DNA of 64,000 nt, from contig CAWIQD010000010.1 of NCBI GenBank assembly GCA_963837945.1, positions 62,001 to 126,000 on the forward strand. The letters run 5' to 3'. The position numbers were made by a program, and so were the translations under genes. The DNA is from CAVUBL01 sp963837945 (lineage in GTDB: Bacteria > Acidobacteriota > Thermoanaerobaculia > Multivoradales > DATKCC01). Shown in pieces: positions 52,953 through 60,798 of the stretch (within the stretch, counting starts at the first letter, position 1; each line of letters starts with the position of its first letter). Under the pieces are notes generated by a model that was not told the origin of the DNA, ran no database searches, and worked only from the letters and a program-made list of their open reading frames with translations.

Positions 52953-53686
52953 GCGTCGCGACCGCACGGCCGTCGCAGGCGGTCGAGCCGCGAGAGCGGA
53001 TCCTCCGCGCCGCCGCCGGCCAGATCGCCGCCCACGGCTTCCACGGCATGTCGATGCGCGAGCTCTCGCGCGCGGCCGCGATGAGCCTCTCGAACCTCTA
53101 CAACTATTTCGCCTCCAAGGAGGAGATCCTCTTCGCGCTCCAGAAGGAGGCCTTCGAGGTCCTGGTCGCCTCCGCCGAGGAGGCCCTGACGAAGGTCGAG
53201 CCGGGGGTCGAGAGCGCCGACGCCCGGCTCTACGTCTTCATCTCGCACCACGTGCGCTACGTCGCCGAGCACCCGGAGGTGATGCGCGTGCTGGTCCACG
53301 AGGCCGCCTCCCTGCCCTCGGCCGGCCGGCGGGCCGTGCGCCGCTTGAAGGAGCGCTACTTCGGGATCGCCCGCGCCATCGTGGCGGAGCTCGCGAGCCA
53401 CGGCTGCGGCCGGCTCGAGGCCGCGAAGGAATCGCGCGAGGCGGCGGACGGCGCCGAGCTCGATCGGATCACCTACAACCTGTTCGGCATGCTCAACTGG
53501 ATCTACGGCTGGTACGAGCCGGGGGCGCACGGCGGGCCGCACGAGCTCGCCCGCACGATCCACCGGATCGCTCTCTGCGGCATCGTCGCCCACTGCCCCT
53601 ACCGCGACCTCCAGGAGAGCCTCGACCTGCGCCTCGACGCGGTGGCGGCGCCGCCGCTGCTGGGGCTCGGAGGGAAGTCGTCATGA
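52949..53686 (+). CDS. TetR family regulator of the benzoyl-CoA operon
   Basis: 245 residues. N-terminal HTH: PRERILRAAAGQIAAHGFHGMSMRELSRAAAMSLSNLYNYFASKEEILFAL. The C-terminal ligand domain has conserved-looking HVRYVAEHPEVMRVLVHEAASLP. GTG 52949 overlaps dch. It sits inside the operon between dch and bcrC, an unusual place, so the regulator would rise with pathway expression. The palindrome at 49841-49858 is the obvious binding site. Ligand likely a CoA thioester of the pathway (inferred). Confidence 0.88.
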   Translation: MSVATARPSQAVEPRERILRAAAGQIAAHGFHGMSMRELSRAAAMSLSNLYNYFASKEEILFALQKEAFEVLVASAEEALTKVEPGVESADARLYVFISHHVRYVAEHPEVMRVLVHEAASLPSAGRRAVRRLKERYFGIARAIVAELASHGCGRLEAAKESREAADGAELDRITYNLFGMLNWIYGWYEPGAHGGPHELARTIHRIALCGIVAHCPYRDLQESLDLRLDAVAAPPLLGLGGKSS

Positions 53687-54941
53687 GCGAGATCCCCGCC
53701 ACCACCGCCGCCCGCGGTTCCTTGCCGCCGCCGGCTCCACCCTCCGCCGCGACGCGCCTCGCCGACCCGGCCGCCGCCGTGCTCGAGCGCTGCCGCGCCC
53801 TGGTCGAGGACCTCTCGCTCGGCGCCGTCCGGCGCTGGAAGGACGAGCACCCGGGCGCCCTCGCGGTCGGGTACCTCCCGATCTACGTGCCGCGCCCGCT
53901 GCTCGAAGCCATGGGCTGCCTGCCGGTCGCGCTCTTCGGCGGCGGCGACCAGATGGAGATCATCCGCGGCGACTCCTACTTCCAGAGCTACATCTGCCAC
54001 TTGCCCCGGAGCGTCGTCGAGCTCGCCCTGCGCGGCGACCTCGACGTCCTCGACGCCCTGCTCTTCCCGTCGATCTGCGACGTGGTGAGAAACCTCGGGG
54101 GGATCTTCAACCTGCTCCGCCCCGGCACACCGACCTTCTACGTCGACCTGCCGCAGAACTTCGATTCCGAGGTCGGCGGCCGCTTCTACGAGTCCCGAGA
54201 TGCGGGCGCATCGCCCAGCTGCTCGGGGCGCGCGGCGCACGGCCGCTCGCGGACGACGCCCTCCGCGCCGCGATCGCGGCCGAGAACCGGCGGCGCGCGG
54301 CGCTCGACGAGCTCGACGCGCTGCGCCGCGCCGAGCCCTGGCGGGCGCCGGCCTCGGAGGTCTACCTCGCCGTCCGGGCCGGCGCCGTGCTGCCTACCGA
54401 GGAGCACACGGCGCTCCTCGCCGAGGTCACTGCGGCGCTCGGAGCGCGCGCGGCCCGCCCCTACGACAACGTCCGGGTGGTGGTCGCCGGCTCGTTCTGC
54501 GAGCAGCCGCCGCTCGCCCTCATCAAGACGCTCGAGAAGGCAGGCTGCGACATCGTCGACGACGACTTCCAGCTCGGCCTGAAGTTCCTCGAGGGCCCGA
54601 TCGAGATCGCCCCCGGCGAGGATCCGATTCGACGCCCTCGCCCGCGCCTACCTCGAGCGCGGCACCGCCACCGCCAGCCGCTACATCGGCTCGGGCGAGA
54701 AGGGCCGGCACCTGATCGAGAAGGTCGCCGCGGCGGGCGCCGACGGCGTGGTCTTCGCCGCCGCCTCCTTCTGCGATCCGGCGCTCCTCGACCAGCCGAT
54801 GCTCGAGGCCGCCCTCGACCGCGCGGCCATCCCGCACACCAGCCTCAAGTTCTCCGAAAACACCGGCCAGCTCAGGTCCGATCCGCGAGCAGGCCGGGCG
54901 CCTTCTCCGACGCCGTCAAGCTCTGGGGGAAAAGCGCATGA
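53683..54941 (+). CDS. bcrC: Benzoyl-CoA reductase subunit C (BcrC), interrupted by frameshifts
   Basis: Part of the 4Fe-4S catalytic BcrBC module. The start ATG 53683 overlaps TetR. Conserved MGCLPVALFGGGDQMEIIRGDSYFQSYICHLPRS and SICDVVRNLGGIFNLLRPG fix identity. After about residue 170 the reading frame must shift five times to follow family homology: insertions near 54196 (CCC), 54206 (GGG), 54627 (A), 54874 (A) and 54896-54898 (GGG). With each base removed, the text reads YESEMRRIAQLLG, EDPFDALARAYLE, then GQLGPIREQAGAFSDAVKLWGKSA to the TGA at 54939-54941. It is either a sequencing artefact or a decaying gene. Confidence 0.75.
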
Positions 54942-56272
54942 GCGAGCTCGAGAAAACACCGGAACCGAAGCCGCCTCGCCGCGGCCGGTCCCGGCACCGG
55001 CCCCGGCGAAGGACGCTTGCCAGCTCCGCCAGAAGACGATGATCGCCGAGCACTTCGACCGCCTCTCGGTCGCCAAGGAGGCGGGCGAGAAGGTCGTCTA
55101 CACCTTCGTCCCCGGCAACCTGACCGAGCTCGCCGGAGCCCTCGGCCTGCTGCCGGTCCTGCCCGAGATCAACGCCCTCCAGTCCGGCATGCGCAAGCCT
55201 CTCGGCCGGCTACATCGGCGAGGCCGAGAAGGCCGGGCACTCCGAGGACGTCTGCACCTACGTCAAGTGCGACCTCGGGATGATGCGCTCGGGCAACATC
55301 GGCCCGACCGGCAAGAAGCTGCCCGAGCCGGACCTGCTGCTGCTCTCCTACACCGGCTGCTTCACCTTCCTGAAGTGGTTCGAGCTCCTGCGCGAGGAGT
55401 ACCGCTGCCCGGTGGTGATGCTCCACGTGCCCTACCAGGCCGACGGCGTGATCACCGACGAGATGCGCCGCTACGTCGTCGACCAGCTCGAGCGGGAGGT
55501 GATCCCGGCGATGAGAGCGGGCGGCGGGCAAGCGGCTCGACCTGCGACGAGCTCGCCGCACCGCCTCGAGCTCTCGCGCCAGGCCGAGGACGACCTGGTG
55601 GCGGTCTGGGAGTCGGCCAAGCACCGCCCGTCGCCGATCGACGGCTACTTCGGCGGCGTCTACTACGTCGGCCCGATCTTCTCCGCCTTCCGCGGCACCG
55701 AGGGGGCGCGCGAGTACTACCGCGAGCTCCGCGCCGAGGTCGAGGAGCGGATGGCGCGCGGCGAGGGGCCGATGACGCCCGACGGGCCGCTCGGCCACGA
55801 GCGCTACCGCCTGGTGGTCGAGGGCCCGCCCAACTGGACCAGCTTCAACGACTTCTGGCGCATGTTCTCGCGCGAGGGGGCGGTGGTCGTGGCCTCGACC
55901 TACACCAAGGTCGGCGGCCTCTACGACGAGGGCTTCCGCCACGACCCGGGCGACCCGCTCGAGAGCCTCGCCGAGTACTGCCTGACCTGCTACACCAACC
56001 GCTGCCTGCCGAGCCGGATCGACCTCCTGGAGCGCTACCTGCGCGACTACCAGGCGGACGGCTTCCTGATCAACTCGGTCAAGTCGTGCAACTCGTTCAG
56101 CGTCGGCCAGCTCCTGATGCTCAGGACCCTCGAGGAGCGCACCGGCCTGCCCGGCGGCTTCATCGAGTCCGACCTGGTCGACCCGCGCTACTTCGGCAAG
56201 GCCAACATCGAAAACCGCGTCGAGAGCTATCTCCAGGTGCTCGAGTCGCGCCGCCGCGGGAGGTGCGCATGA
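54938..56272 (+). CDS. bcrB: Benzoyl-CoA reductase subunit B (BcrB), interrupted by frameshifts
   Basis: Second catalytic subunit. The ATG 54938 overlaps bcrC. Homology begins at MIAEHFDRLSVAKEAGEKVVYTF and has the cysteine motifs DVCTYVKCDLGMM, YTGCFTFLKWFELL and CLTCYTNRCLPSRIDLLERYL. The frame must shift in the first 20 codons (a missing A in the AAAA run near 54953-54956), at about 55201, and three times between 55511 and 55561. Removing one base at each of the latter restores GKRLDL, DELAA and RLELSRQAEDD. From 55562 to the end the frame is intact. Overlaps bcrA by ATGA. Confidence 0.78.
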
Positions 56273-57717
56273 GGTGCGTCGTCGGGATCGACCTCGGGTC
56301 GACCACCACCAAGGCCCTGCTGCTCGGCGAGGACGGCCGGGTGCTGGGGCGCGGCATCACCAACAGCCGCTCGAGCTACGACGTGGCCTGCGCGGTGGCC
56401 CGCGAGGAGGCGCTGACCGCGGCCCGCTTCTCGCTCCTGGACGAGCATCTGGCCGCTCTCGCGGGCGGCGACGGCCACGCCGGAGACCGCGCCGGCGCGG
56501 CGGAGCTCGGCCGCCGGCTCGAGGAGGCGTTCCGCCTCGAGATCTACCTCGGCGAGCTCGCCCGCCTGGGCCAGGAGATCGAGGCCATCCTCGACCTGCC
56601 CGGCCACGAGGCGTGGCGGCCGGTGCTGGCGCCGGCGGTCGAGGAGATCCTCGGCCGCATCGAGGCGGCGGCGCCGGCCCTGTTCGCGATCCCGGGCCGG
56701 AGGAAGAGCGACTTCTTCCGCGACCTGGCGGGCGCCGCCTACGTCGAGACGGCCGAGGAGATCGCCGGGCGCGCCTTTGCAACCGGCAGCGAGCGAGGCG
56801 CCGTGCCGTTCGAGCGCCTCCTCGCCCTCTACGACCGGGCGATCCTGGCGGTCGAGACGCGGGTCGAGCCGATGGACTTCGCCGCTCTGCTGCGCCGCGC
56901 CGCGGGCCGGCTCGAGGGCGCCGCCGGGCGTCGGGCCGAGCTCGCCCGGGTGGTCGAGACGGTGGCCGCCGAGCCGATCGAGGAGCTCGCGTTCGTCGGT
57001 ACCGGCTACGGTCGCCAGACGCTCCCCTTCCCCAAGGAGTCGATCCGCAGCGAGATCCTCTGCCACGGCCGGGGCGCCCATCGCTTCTTCCCGGGCACCC
57101 GCACCGTGCTCGACATCGGCGGCCAGGACACCAAGGCGATCCAGGTCGACGGCCACGGCGTGGTCACCTCGTTCCAGATGAACGACCGCTGCGCCGCCGG
57201 CTCCGGGCGCTACTTGGGCTACCTCGCCGACGAGCTGAGCCTCGGCCTCCACGAGCTGGGCCCCCTGGCGCTCCGGGCCACGCGCACCGTGCGGGTCAAC
57301 TCGACCTGCACCGTCTTCGCCGGCGCCGAGCTCCGCGAGCGGCTGGCCCTGGGCGAGAAACGCGAGGACATCCTCGCCGGCCTCCACCGGGCGATGATGC
57401 TCCGGGCGCTCTCGCTGCTCGCCCGCTCGGGCGGGATCACCGACCAGTTCACCTTCACCGGCGGGGTCGCCAAGAACCCGATGGCGACCCGCGTGCTCGC
57501 CGAGCTGGTGGCGGAGAACTACCCCGAAGGCATCACCCTCAACATCCACCCCGATTCGATTTACATGGGCGCGATGGGCGCGGCCCTCTTCGCCCTCGAG
57601 GACTTGGAGGCGGGCAAGGGCGGAACCTTACCGGATCACCCCTCCTCGCCCCGACCCTCTCCTCACCCTCGAAGGGGAGGAGAGGGCGCCCCCGACCGCG
57701 CTTCGGCCTCGTCCTGA
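56269..57717 (+). CDS. bcrA: Benzoyl-CoA reductase subunit A (BcrA, ATP-binding activase)
   Basis: ATPase of the ASKHA fold in the BcrAD module; ATP hydrolysis lowers the potential of the 4Fe-4S cluster shared with BcrD. 482 residues. The phosphate loop is GIDLGSTTTK, and the cluster cysteines lie in MNDRCAAGSGRYL and NSTCTVFAG. FTGGVAKN and PDSIYMGAMGAALFAL are conserved. The last 30 or so residues (LPDHPSSPRPSPHPRRGGEG...) come from an inserted palindromic repeat. The body is frame-intact, in contrast to bcrC and bcrB. Confidence 0.92.
   Translation: MRCVVGIDLGSTTTKALLLGEDGRVLGRGITNSRSSYDVACAVAREEALTAARFSLLDEHLAALAGGDGHAGDRAGAAELGRRLEEAFRLEIYLGELARLGQEIEAILDLPGHEAWRPVLAPAVEEILGRIEAAAPALFAIPGRRKSDFFRDLAGAAYVETAEEIAGRAFATGSERGAVPFERLLALYDRAILAVETRVEPMDFAALLRRAAGRLEGAAGRRAELARVVETVAAEPIEELAFVGTGYGRQTLPFPKESIRSEILCHGRGAHRFFPGTRTVLDIGGQDTKAIQVDGHGVVTSFQMNDRCAAGSGRYLGYLADELSLGLHELGPLALRATRTVRVNSTCTVFAGAELRERLALGEKREDILAGLHRAMMLRALSLLARSGGITDQFTFTGGVAKNPMATRVLAELVAENYPEGITLNIHPDSIYMGAMGAALFALEDLEAGKGGTLPDHPSSPRPSPHPRRGGEGAPDRASASS
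57655..57686. repeat. Palindromic repeat at the 3' end of bcrA
   Basis: CCCTCTCCTC (57655-57664), then ACCC-TCGA-AGGG, then GAGGAGAGGG (57677-57686): a perfect 10-bp stem that continues inward. It is read through as Ser/Pro-rich bcrA tail and followed by the stop 28 bases on. The text resembles a common dispersed GC-rich palindromic repeat. In RNA it would form a strong hairpin between bcrA and bcrD. Confidence 0.6.
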
Positions 57718-57729
57718 GAGGAACCAGGC

Positions 57730-58614
57730 ATGACCAAGACAGCCCGCACGGAACGAACCCACCTCACCGCCGGCGTCGACCCGGGCGCGAGCTCGGTCAA
57801 GATCGCCGTCGTCCGGAGCCGCGCCGGCAAGGACGGCGAGATCCTGGCGACCGAGGTCCAGCGCATCCGCCGCCGCGACGTCCGCGAGGTGGTCCGCACC
57901 GCCTTCGCGGCGGCCTTGACGGCCGCCGGCCTGGCTCCCGAGGAGCTCGACTACGTCGCCTCGACCGGCGACGGCGACGCCGTGGACTTCGGGACCGGAC
58001 ATTTCTACTCCATGACCACCCACGCCCGGGGCGCCCTCTTCCTCGCCTCCGAGGCCCGCGCCGCGCTCGACGTCGGGGCCCTTCACGCCCGGGCGATCGT
58101 CTTCGACGGCCGCGGCCGGGTGGCCAAGGTGCGCATGACCAGCCAGTGCGCCTCGGGCTCCGGGCAGTTCGTCGAGAACATCACCCGCTACCTGGGCGTG
58201 CCGCTCGAGGACGTGGGCGCCCTCTCGCTCGCGTCGGAGGCGCCCGAGAAGTGCTCGGGCGTCTGCGCGGTCCTCGCCGAGACCGACGTCATCAACATGG
58301 TGAGCCGCGGCGTATCGACCCCCGACATCCTCAAGGGCATCCACCTCTCGATCGCCTCGAAGCTCGCGCGCCTGGTGCGCTCGATCGGCGCCGACGGCGA
58401 GGTGCTGGTCACCGGGGGCATGGCCGACGACGTCGGGTTCCTCGCCTCGCTGCGGGAGATCGTGGCGGAAAAGCAGGCCGCCGGGACCCCCGAGATCGAG
58501 ATCGCCTCCCACCCGCAGTCGATCCTGGCCGGCGCCCTCGGCGCGGCTCTGCTCGGCGCCTACCGCCACCGCCAGCTCGAAGAGACGGGCCGGCTCGCCG
58601 CGCTCGCCGCCTGA
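57730..58614 (+). CDS. bcrD: Benzoyl-CoA reductase subunit D (BcrD activase)
   Basis: 294-residue ASKHA ATPase, partner of BcrA. AGVDPGASSVKIAVV (phosphate 1), TSQCASGSGQFVENITRYLGV and SGVCAVLAETDVINMVSRGVS (cluster Cys region), LVTGGMADDVGFLASL. The ATG at 57730 follows a GAGGAACC ribosome site, 12 bases after bcrA. The cysteine pattern (TSQC, SGVC) matches the D-type activase, and the frame is intact. A cytochrome gene starts 42 bases after its stop. Confidence 0.92.
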   Translation: MTKTARTERTHLTAGVDPGASSVKIAVVRSRAGKDGEILATEVQRIRRRDVREVVRTAFAAALTAAGLAPEELDYVASTGDGDAVDFGTGHFYSMTTHARGALFLASEARAALDVGALHARAIVFDGRGRVAKVRMTSQCASGSGQFVENITRYLGVPLEDVGALSLASEAPEKCSGVCAVLAETDVINMVSRGVSTPDILKGIHLSIASKLARLVRSIGADGEVLVTGGMADDVGFLASLREIVAEKQAAGTPEIEIASHPQSILAGALGAALLGAYRHRQLEETGRLAALAA

Positions 58615-58656
58615 CGAGGAGCCCGGCGGACGAAGAGATCCTCAGGAGACGACACC

Positions 58657-60798
58657 ATGGCACAGATCGACAGTCCAGCTTCCGCTCCCCCCCGCTTCCG
58701 CACCGGCTGGCACGCCACCCTCACCAAGGTGAGCTTGGCGGCGCTCGCCTTCGAGACCCTCTCCGGGCTCGCCGTCACCCTGGCCCCGTTCCGCGCCGCG
58801 GTCGAGTGGACCGTGCTGCTCCACACCGTGGTCGGGCTCGCCACGATCGTGCCGCTGACCTGGTACTTCGCGGTCCACTGGCTCGACTACCGCCGCTTCG
58901 CGCTGTCCGACGTGGTCCTGCTGGGCTACGTCGCGGTGGCGGCCCTGCTGGTGGCCTCGGTCTCCGGCCTGGTGGTGACCGGCCAGGGCCTCTTCGCGCT
59001 CAGGATGTCGCCGGCCTGGCGCAACGTCCACCTGGTCTCCACCCTGGTCGCCCTGGCCTCGGCGTTGCCCCACGTCGTGATCGTCTACGTGCGGGTGCGG
59101 CAGAAGGAGGAGACCGCGCGGCCGGCCCGCAAGCTCCTGCTCCAGAGCCTGGCGCCCACGGTGGCGGGGCTCCTGGCGATCGGCGGGCTCGCCCTCGTCT
59201 ACTCCGGCCCCACCTACGTCGACCGCTTCCCGGACGACTACCAGCGGGTCTACGGCCCCGACCGGCCGTTCGCGCCGAGCCTCGCGCGGACCGCCACCGG
59301 CGGCGCCTACGACGCGCGGTCGCTCGGTGGCTCGGAGAGCTGCGGCACCGCCGGCTGCCACGAGCAGATCGTCGCCGAGTGGCGGCCTTCGGCCCACCGC
59401 TATGCCGCCATGGACACCTTCTTCCAGGGTGTCCAGCAGGTCATGGCGAAGCAGAACGGCCCCGAGTCGACCCGCTACTGCGGCGGCTGCCACGATCCGA
59501 TCTCGCTCTTCTCCGGCGCGAAGAACGTCTTCGCCGAGAACCTGACCGGCCAGATCGGATTCCAGGAGGGCATCTCCTGCCTGGTCTGCCACGGCGTGCG
59601 CGAGACCGACCTCCAGGGCAACGCCAACTACGTGCTGGTGCAGCCGCCGTCGTACCTCTGGCAGTGGGCCACCGAGGGCCCCGAGCGGCTGACCCGCGAC
59701 TTCCTGATCCGCACCTACCCGGACCAGCACGCGCTCCTTTCCAAGCGCGCCTACAAGGCGCCGGAGTACTGCGCCGCCTGCCACAAGCAGTTCATCGACC
59801 AGGAGGTCAACCGCGTCGGCTGGGTGCAGCTCCAGAACCAGTACGACAACTGGAAGGCGAGCTACTGGTACGTCAAGGGCCACCCGGAGCGGACCATCGA
59901 GTGCCGGGAGTGCCACATGCCGCTGGTCGCCTCGCACGACCCGGCCTCCGGCGACCCGGCGGACTACAACCGCTCTCCCGACGACGGCAAGCACCGGAGC
60001 CACCGCTTCATCGCCGCCAACAGCATGATGCCTCAGATGCTCGAGCTGCCCGGCTGGCAGCGCCAGGCCGAGATGACCCGGGCCTGGCTCCACGGCGACA
60101 CCGAGATTCCCGAGATTCGCGACAAGTGGACCGACGGCCCGGTGGTCGAGATGGACCTGCGCATGCCCGAGCAGGTGGCGCCCGGCGGCAAGCTCCCGAT
60201 CCGCCTGGTGCTGACCGCCAACAAGGTGGGGCACGACTTCCCCACCGGTCCGCTCGACATCATCCAGAGCTGGGTCGAGCTCCACGTCACCGACCCGGCC
60301 GGCCGCGAGATCTTCTCCTCGGGCACCCGGGACGCCAAGAACTTCATCGCCCCGGGGAGCTTCCTGTTCAAGGCCGAGCCGGTCGACCAGTACGGCAACC
60401 TGATCGACCGCCACAACCTGTGGGAGATGGTGGGCGTGCGCTACCGCCGGGCGCTCTTCCCCGGCTACTCGGACACGGTCGAGTACCTGGTCGACTGCCC
60501 GGGCGCGAGCGGCGGCCCGTCCGGAGGCGAGGCCAAGACCTCTCGGCCGGTCCAGGACTTCGAGGTGACGGCGGCCGCCCCGGGGCGTTACACGGTGACC
60601 GCCATCCTCGAGTACCGCAAGGTCGACCAGTACCTCCTGAACTTCCTCCTGGGCGAGGACTCGGGCGTCACCTCGCCGGTGATCGAGATGAACCGGGTGG
60701 AGAAGACCGTCGAGGTGGCACCGGCGAAGGAGGCGGCCGTCCGGCCCCCGACCCCGGATCGGGACCGGTCGACCGGGCAGCTCGGAGCCGGCGGCTGA
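58657..60798 (+). CDS. Membrane cytochrome b-like / multiheme cytochrome c fusion
   Basis: 713 residues. The N-terminal 190 residues have about four transmembrane helices with conserved His (HTVVGL, HWLDYRRF, NVHLVSTLVALASALPHVVIVYV), like a diheme cytochrome b. The rest is periplasmic with heme-binding sites CGGCH (around 275), CLVCH (around 308), CAACH (around 372) and CRECH (around 417), plus an unusual CGTAGCH (CX4CH, around 228). A C-terminal beta domain (VGHDFPTGPLDII and FEVTAAAPGRYTVTAILEY) follows. It starts 42 bases after bcrD and overlaps the next gene by TGATG. Electron partner unknown. Confidence 0.82.
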   Translation: MAQIDSPASAPPRFRTGWHATLTKVSLAALAFETLSGLAVTLAPFRAAVEWTVLLHTVVGLATIVPLTWYFAVHWLDYRRFALSDVVLLGYVAVAALLVASVSGLVVTGQGLFALRMSPAWRNVHLVSTLVALASALPHVVIVYVRVRQKEETARPARKLLLQSLAPTVAGLLAIGGLALVYSGPTYVDRFPDDYQRVYGPDRPFAPSLARTATGGAYDARSLGGSESCGTAGCHEQIVAEWRPSAHRYAAMDTFFQGVQQVMAKQNGPESTRYCGGCHDPISLFSGAKNVFAENLTGQIGFQEGISCLVCHGVRETDLQGNANYVLVQPPSYLWQWATEGPERLTRDFLIRTYPDQHALLSKRAYKAPEYCAACHKQFIDQEVNRVGWVQLQNQYDNWKASYWYVKGHPERTIECRECHMPLVASHDPASGDPADYNRSPDDGKHRSHRFIAANSMMPQMLELPGWQRQAEMTRAWLHGDTEIPEIRDKWTDGPVVEMDLRMPEQVAPGGKLPIRLVLTANKVGHDFPTGPLDIIQSWVELHVTDPAGREIFSSGTRDAKNFIAPGSFLFKAEPVDQYGNLIDRHNLWEMVGVRYRRALFPGYSDTVEYLVDCPGASGGPSGGEAKTSRPVQDFEVTAAAPGRYTVTAILEYRKVDQYLLNFLLGEDSGVTSPVIEMNRVEKTVEVAPAKEAAVRPPTPDRDRSTGQLGAGG

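Noticed and set aside
54190..55565. Programmed ribosomal frameshifting in bcrC/bcrB
   Set aside because: Too many separate events, at varied contexts without slippery heptamers or pseudoknots; insertion errors or decay fit better.
56274..60797. Long plus-strand open frame upstream of the FG-GAP gene start
   Set aside because: It is a shadow across bcrA, bcrD and the cytochrome gene, Arg/Pro/Gly-rich; only the part from 60798 has protein character.
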